Positions 32,623-33,596 of a stretch of 33,596 bases of DNA are shown piece after piece; position 1 is the first letter of the stretch, and each line of letters opens with the position of its first letter. The notes beneath the pieces are model-generated. The model was not told the DNA's origin, made no database searches, and worked only from the letters and a program-made list of their open reading frames with translations. The translations under genes and the position numbers were made by a program. Source of the stretch: Nitrosomonadales bacterium (GTDB lineage Bacteria > Pseudomonadota > Gammaproteobacteria > Burkholderiales > Gallionellaceae). Where the stretch lies: NCBI GenBank assembly GCA_016223025.1, contig JACRPU010000019.1:1-33596 (forward strand). The letters run 5' to 3'.

Positions 32623-33309
32623 ATGGTCAACAATGTTATTGAAGCCTGGTATTGGATCTTTTTGCTGGCAGCGCTGGTTGGCGTCGGCGTTTATTACAGC
32701 CTTTATTCCATACGGAACTTGTGGGCTGCCCTGAAAGAGCAAAGGGAAGAAGGCCAGGACACGGTATCCGATGAAGTAATCATGACGCCATACAGCAGGC
32801 GCATCGTAATCATTCATTGGCTGACGGTGGCGCTGCTGGTTGTGGTCTGGTATCTCGGTGATTCGCTGGCTGGCGCCAGGGGCGAGAAAAGCGCCACGCT
32901 GGCCGGATACTACGCGCACGTGCTGGCGGGCGGGGCAGTGCTGGTACTGACGCTATTGCGTTGGACTTTTCGCAACGTGGACGGGGTGCCGCCGCCTGCC
33001 GGCAATTCGCTGGTGGATATGATGGCCAGAGGCGTCCATTACGGGCTTTACATCTTGCTGGTACTGCTGTCGGCGACCGGGCTGATGACCGCGCTGACCA
33101 GCGGCGTTGGCCCGGCTTTGCTGAAAGCCAATGCAAGCCTGTTGCCGGAGAAATATACCGGCCCCGCTACCGTTCCTCATATTGCTCATGAAATATTGAT
33201 GGATGTGCTGATTGTTGTGGTGATAGTGCATGTGCTGGGCGCAATCACGCACCAGTTCATCCTGAAAGATGGCTTGATGGGGCGCATGTCGCTGCGCGGG
33301 AAAAGCTGA
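32623..33309 (+). CDS. Cytochrome b561-family membrane protein
   Basis: A 228-residue integral membrane protein, probably a di-haem b-type cytochrome moving electrons between quinol and a periplasmic or membrane partner. An N-terminal membrane segment ('FLLAALVGVGVYYSLYSI') precedes a four-helix b561 core beginning 'SRRIVIIHWLTVALLVVVWY'. Candidate haem ligands are His65, His99 ('YYAHVLAGGAVLVLTLLRW'), His139 ('RGVHYGLYILLVLLSATGL') and His203 ('IVVVIVHVLGAITHQF'), matching the four-His layout of bacterial b561 proteins; His186, 189 and 210 are further histidines. AAGGA lies about 5 bases before the ATG. Partner unknown. Confidence 0.88.
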   Translation: MVNNVIEAWYWIFLLAALVGVGVYYSLYSIRNLWAALKEQREEGQDTVSDEVIMTPYSRRIVIIHWLTVALLVVVWYLGDSLAGARGEKSATLAGYYAHVLAGGAVLVLTLLRWTFRNVDGVPPPAGNSLVDMMARGVHYGLYILLVLLSATGLMTALTSGVGPALLKANASLLPEKYTGPATVPHIAHEILMDVLIVVVIVHVLGAITHQFILKDGLMGRMSLRGKS

Positions 33310-33372
33310 TCGCACGCGGATAAGCGGCAGTTGTAACCGGCGCGGCAGATACCCGGTTTGACCTGCGTTTCC

Positions 33373-33450
33373 CTAACGGTCATGGCGCAGGCCACCCCCA
33401 AAAATGAATCGTCTGCGCCCTGACCGTTTCCCTCACTCTACTCTCTGGTG
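33373..33450 (-). repeat. RptA copy f, variant stem, cut by the IS630-type element
   Basis: The terminal hairpin is AACGGTCATGGCGCAG (33375-33390) with CTGCGCCCTGACCGTT (33413-33428), pairing at 15 of 16 positions. It differs from copies a and e at four stem positions, all compensated on the other side. GTGAGGGAAACGG and the start of the inner block (GAGAGTAGAGTGAGGG) follow on the minus strand. Similarity stops near 33446, close to the transposase end. Confidence 0.75.
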
Positions 33451-33456
33451 GAACTA

Positions 33457-33596
33457 CTAGTGTAGTGTTGCATTCTGTTTGGAACTTAAGCGGCTGTTGG
33501 CGCGGATGACTTTTTGCAGTATATCGCGAGCACTTTTCGTCCAGATAAAAGGTTTGGGTTTGATGTTGTGATGGGCGATATACGCATCGATGGCAC
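33457..33596 (-). CDS. IS630-family transposase, C-terminal end
   Basis: The last 45 or so residues of a transposase read leftward from the window edge to a TAG at 33457-33459. The sequence 'DAYIAHHNIKPKPFIWTKSA' followed by 'RDILQKVIRANSRLSSKQNA' and 'TLH' is the characteristic C-terminus of IS630-type (Tc1/mariner-like) transposases. The rest of the element lies outside the window. The element end should be close to the stop codon; a TA at 33455-33456 just before CTAGTGTAGTG would suit the TA target of this family. Confidence 0.85.
   Translation of the reverse strand, partial: AIDAYIAHHNIKPKPFIWTKSARDILQKVIRANSRLSSKQNATLH

Overview
The window looks like chromosomal DNA of a betaproteobacterium, most likely in or near the Nitrosomonadales (Gallionella/Sideroxydans-like). 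This rests on gene order (rpsO-pnp with sspA-sspB; mlaFEDCB followed by a YadG/YadH-type ABC pair, ibaG and murA), on protein sequence character and on moderately high GC. The taxonomic call is inference; no database was searched.

Layout. 1-2700: an Ala/Glu/Lys-rich coiled-coil protein cut by the left edge and an AsmA-like protein (both -). 2701-3496: non-coding, a stack of four kinds of repeat. 3497-4507: a small membrane protein and a Bax-inhibitor-1/YccA protein (+). 4576-8147: sspB, sspA, pnp and rpsO (-), meeting yccA at a bidirectional terminator. 8375-11173: a family-5 uracil-DNA glycosylase and a large EF-hand membrane protein (-). 11454-11529: tRNA-Thr(UGU). 11697-15604: lytic transglycosylase, CCA-adding enzyme and a second UDG-superfamily protein (+). 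15590-16744: MidA-like methyltransferase (-). 16805-18611: pteridine reductase and ttcA (+). 18704-20908: YhcH-family protein, murA and ibaG (-). 20922-25772: an ABC-2 exporter pair and the mlaFEDCB lipid transport operon (-). 25989-26411: dksA (+). 26414-27877: a SEC-C/TPR/methyltransferase fusion (-). 27903-29548: apt-mtnA purine/methionine salvage pair (-). 29715-32078: thioredoxin-like ferredoxin, Ycf46-type AAA ATPase and Ycf35/DUF1257 protein (-). 32182-33309: a small membrane protein and a cytochrome b561 (+). 33457-33596: the C-terminal end of an IS630-type transposase (-).

Most genes are housekeeping: RNA turnover and translation (rpsO, pnp, cca, ttcA, tRNA-Thr), stress and stringent control (sspAB, dksA), envelope building and lipid asymmetry (murA, slt, mla, asmA-like), and base salvage and repair (apt, mtnA, two UDG-superfamily proteins).

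The unusual layer is the repeats. Six copies of one composite palindromic element (called RptA here) occur in 33.6 kb. In the copies that keep the terminal hairpin, the stem varies by compensatory changes. Two shortened copies end 2 and 4 bases before the start codons of ttcA and the Ycf46-like gene and supply their Shine-Dalgarno sequences. Two copies carry a second palindrome inserted in opposite orientations. A MITE-like element with a TAAA target duplication sits just upstream of the asmA-like gene, with two degenerate relatives placed similarly before apt and yhcH. A further palindrome is inserted in frame inside mtnA. Several stop codons (cca, mlaB, ibaG) lie within repeats.
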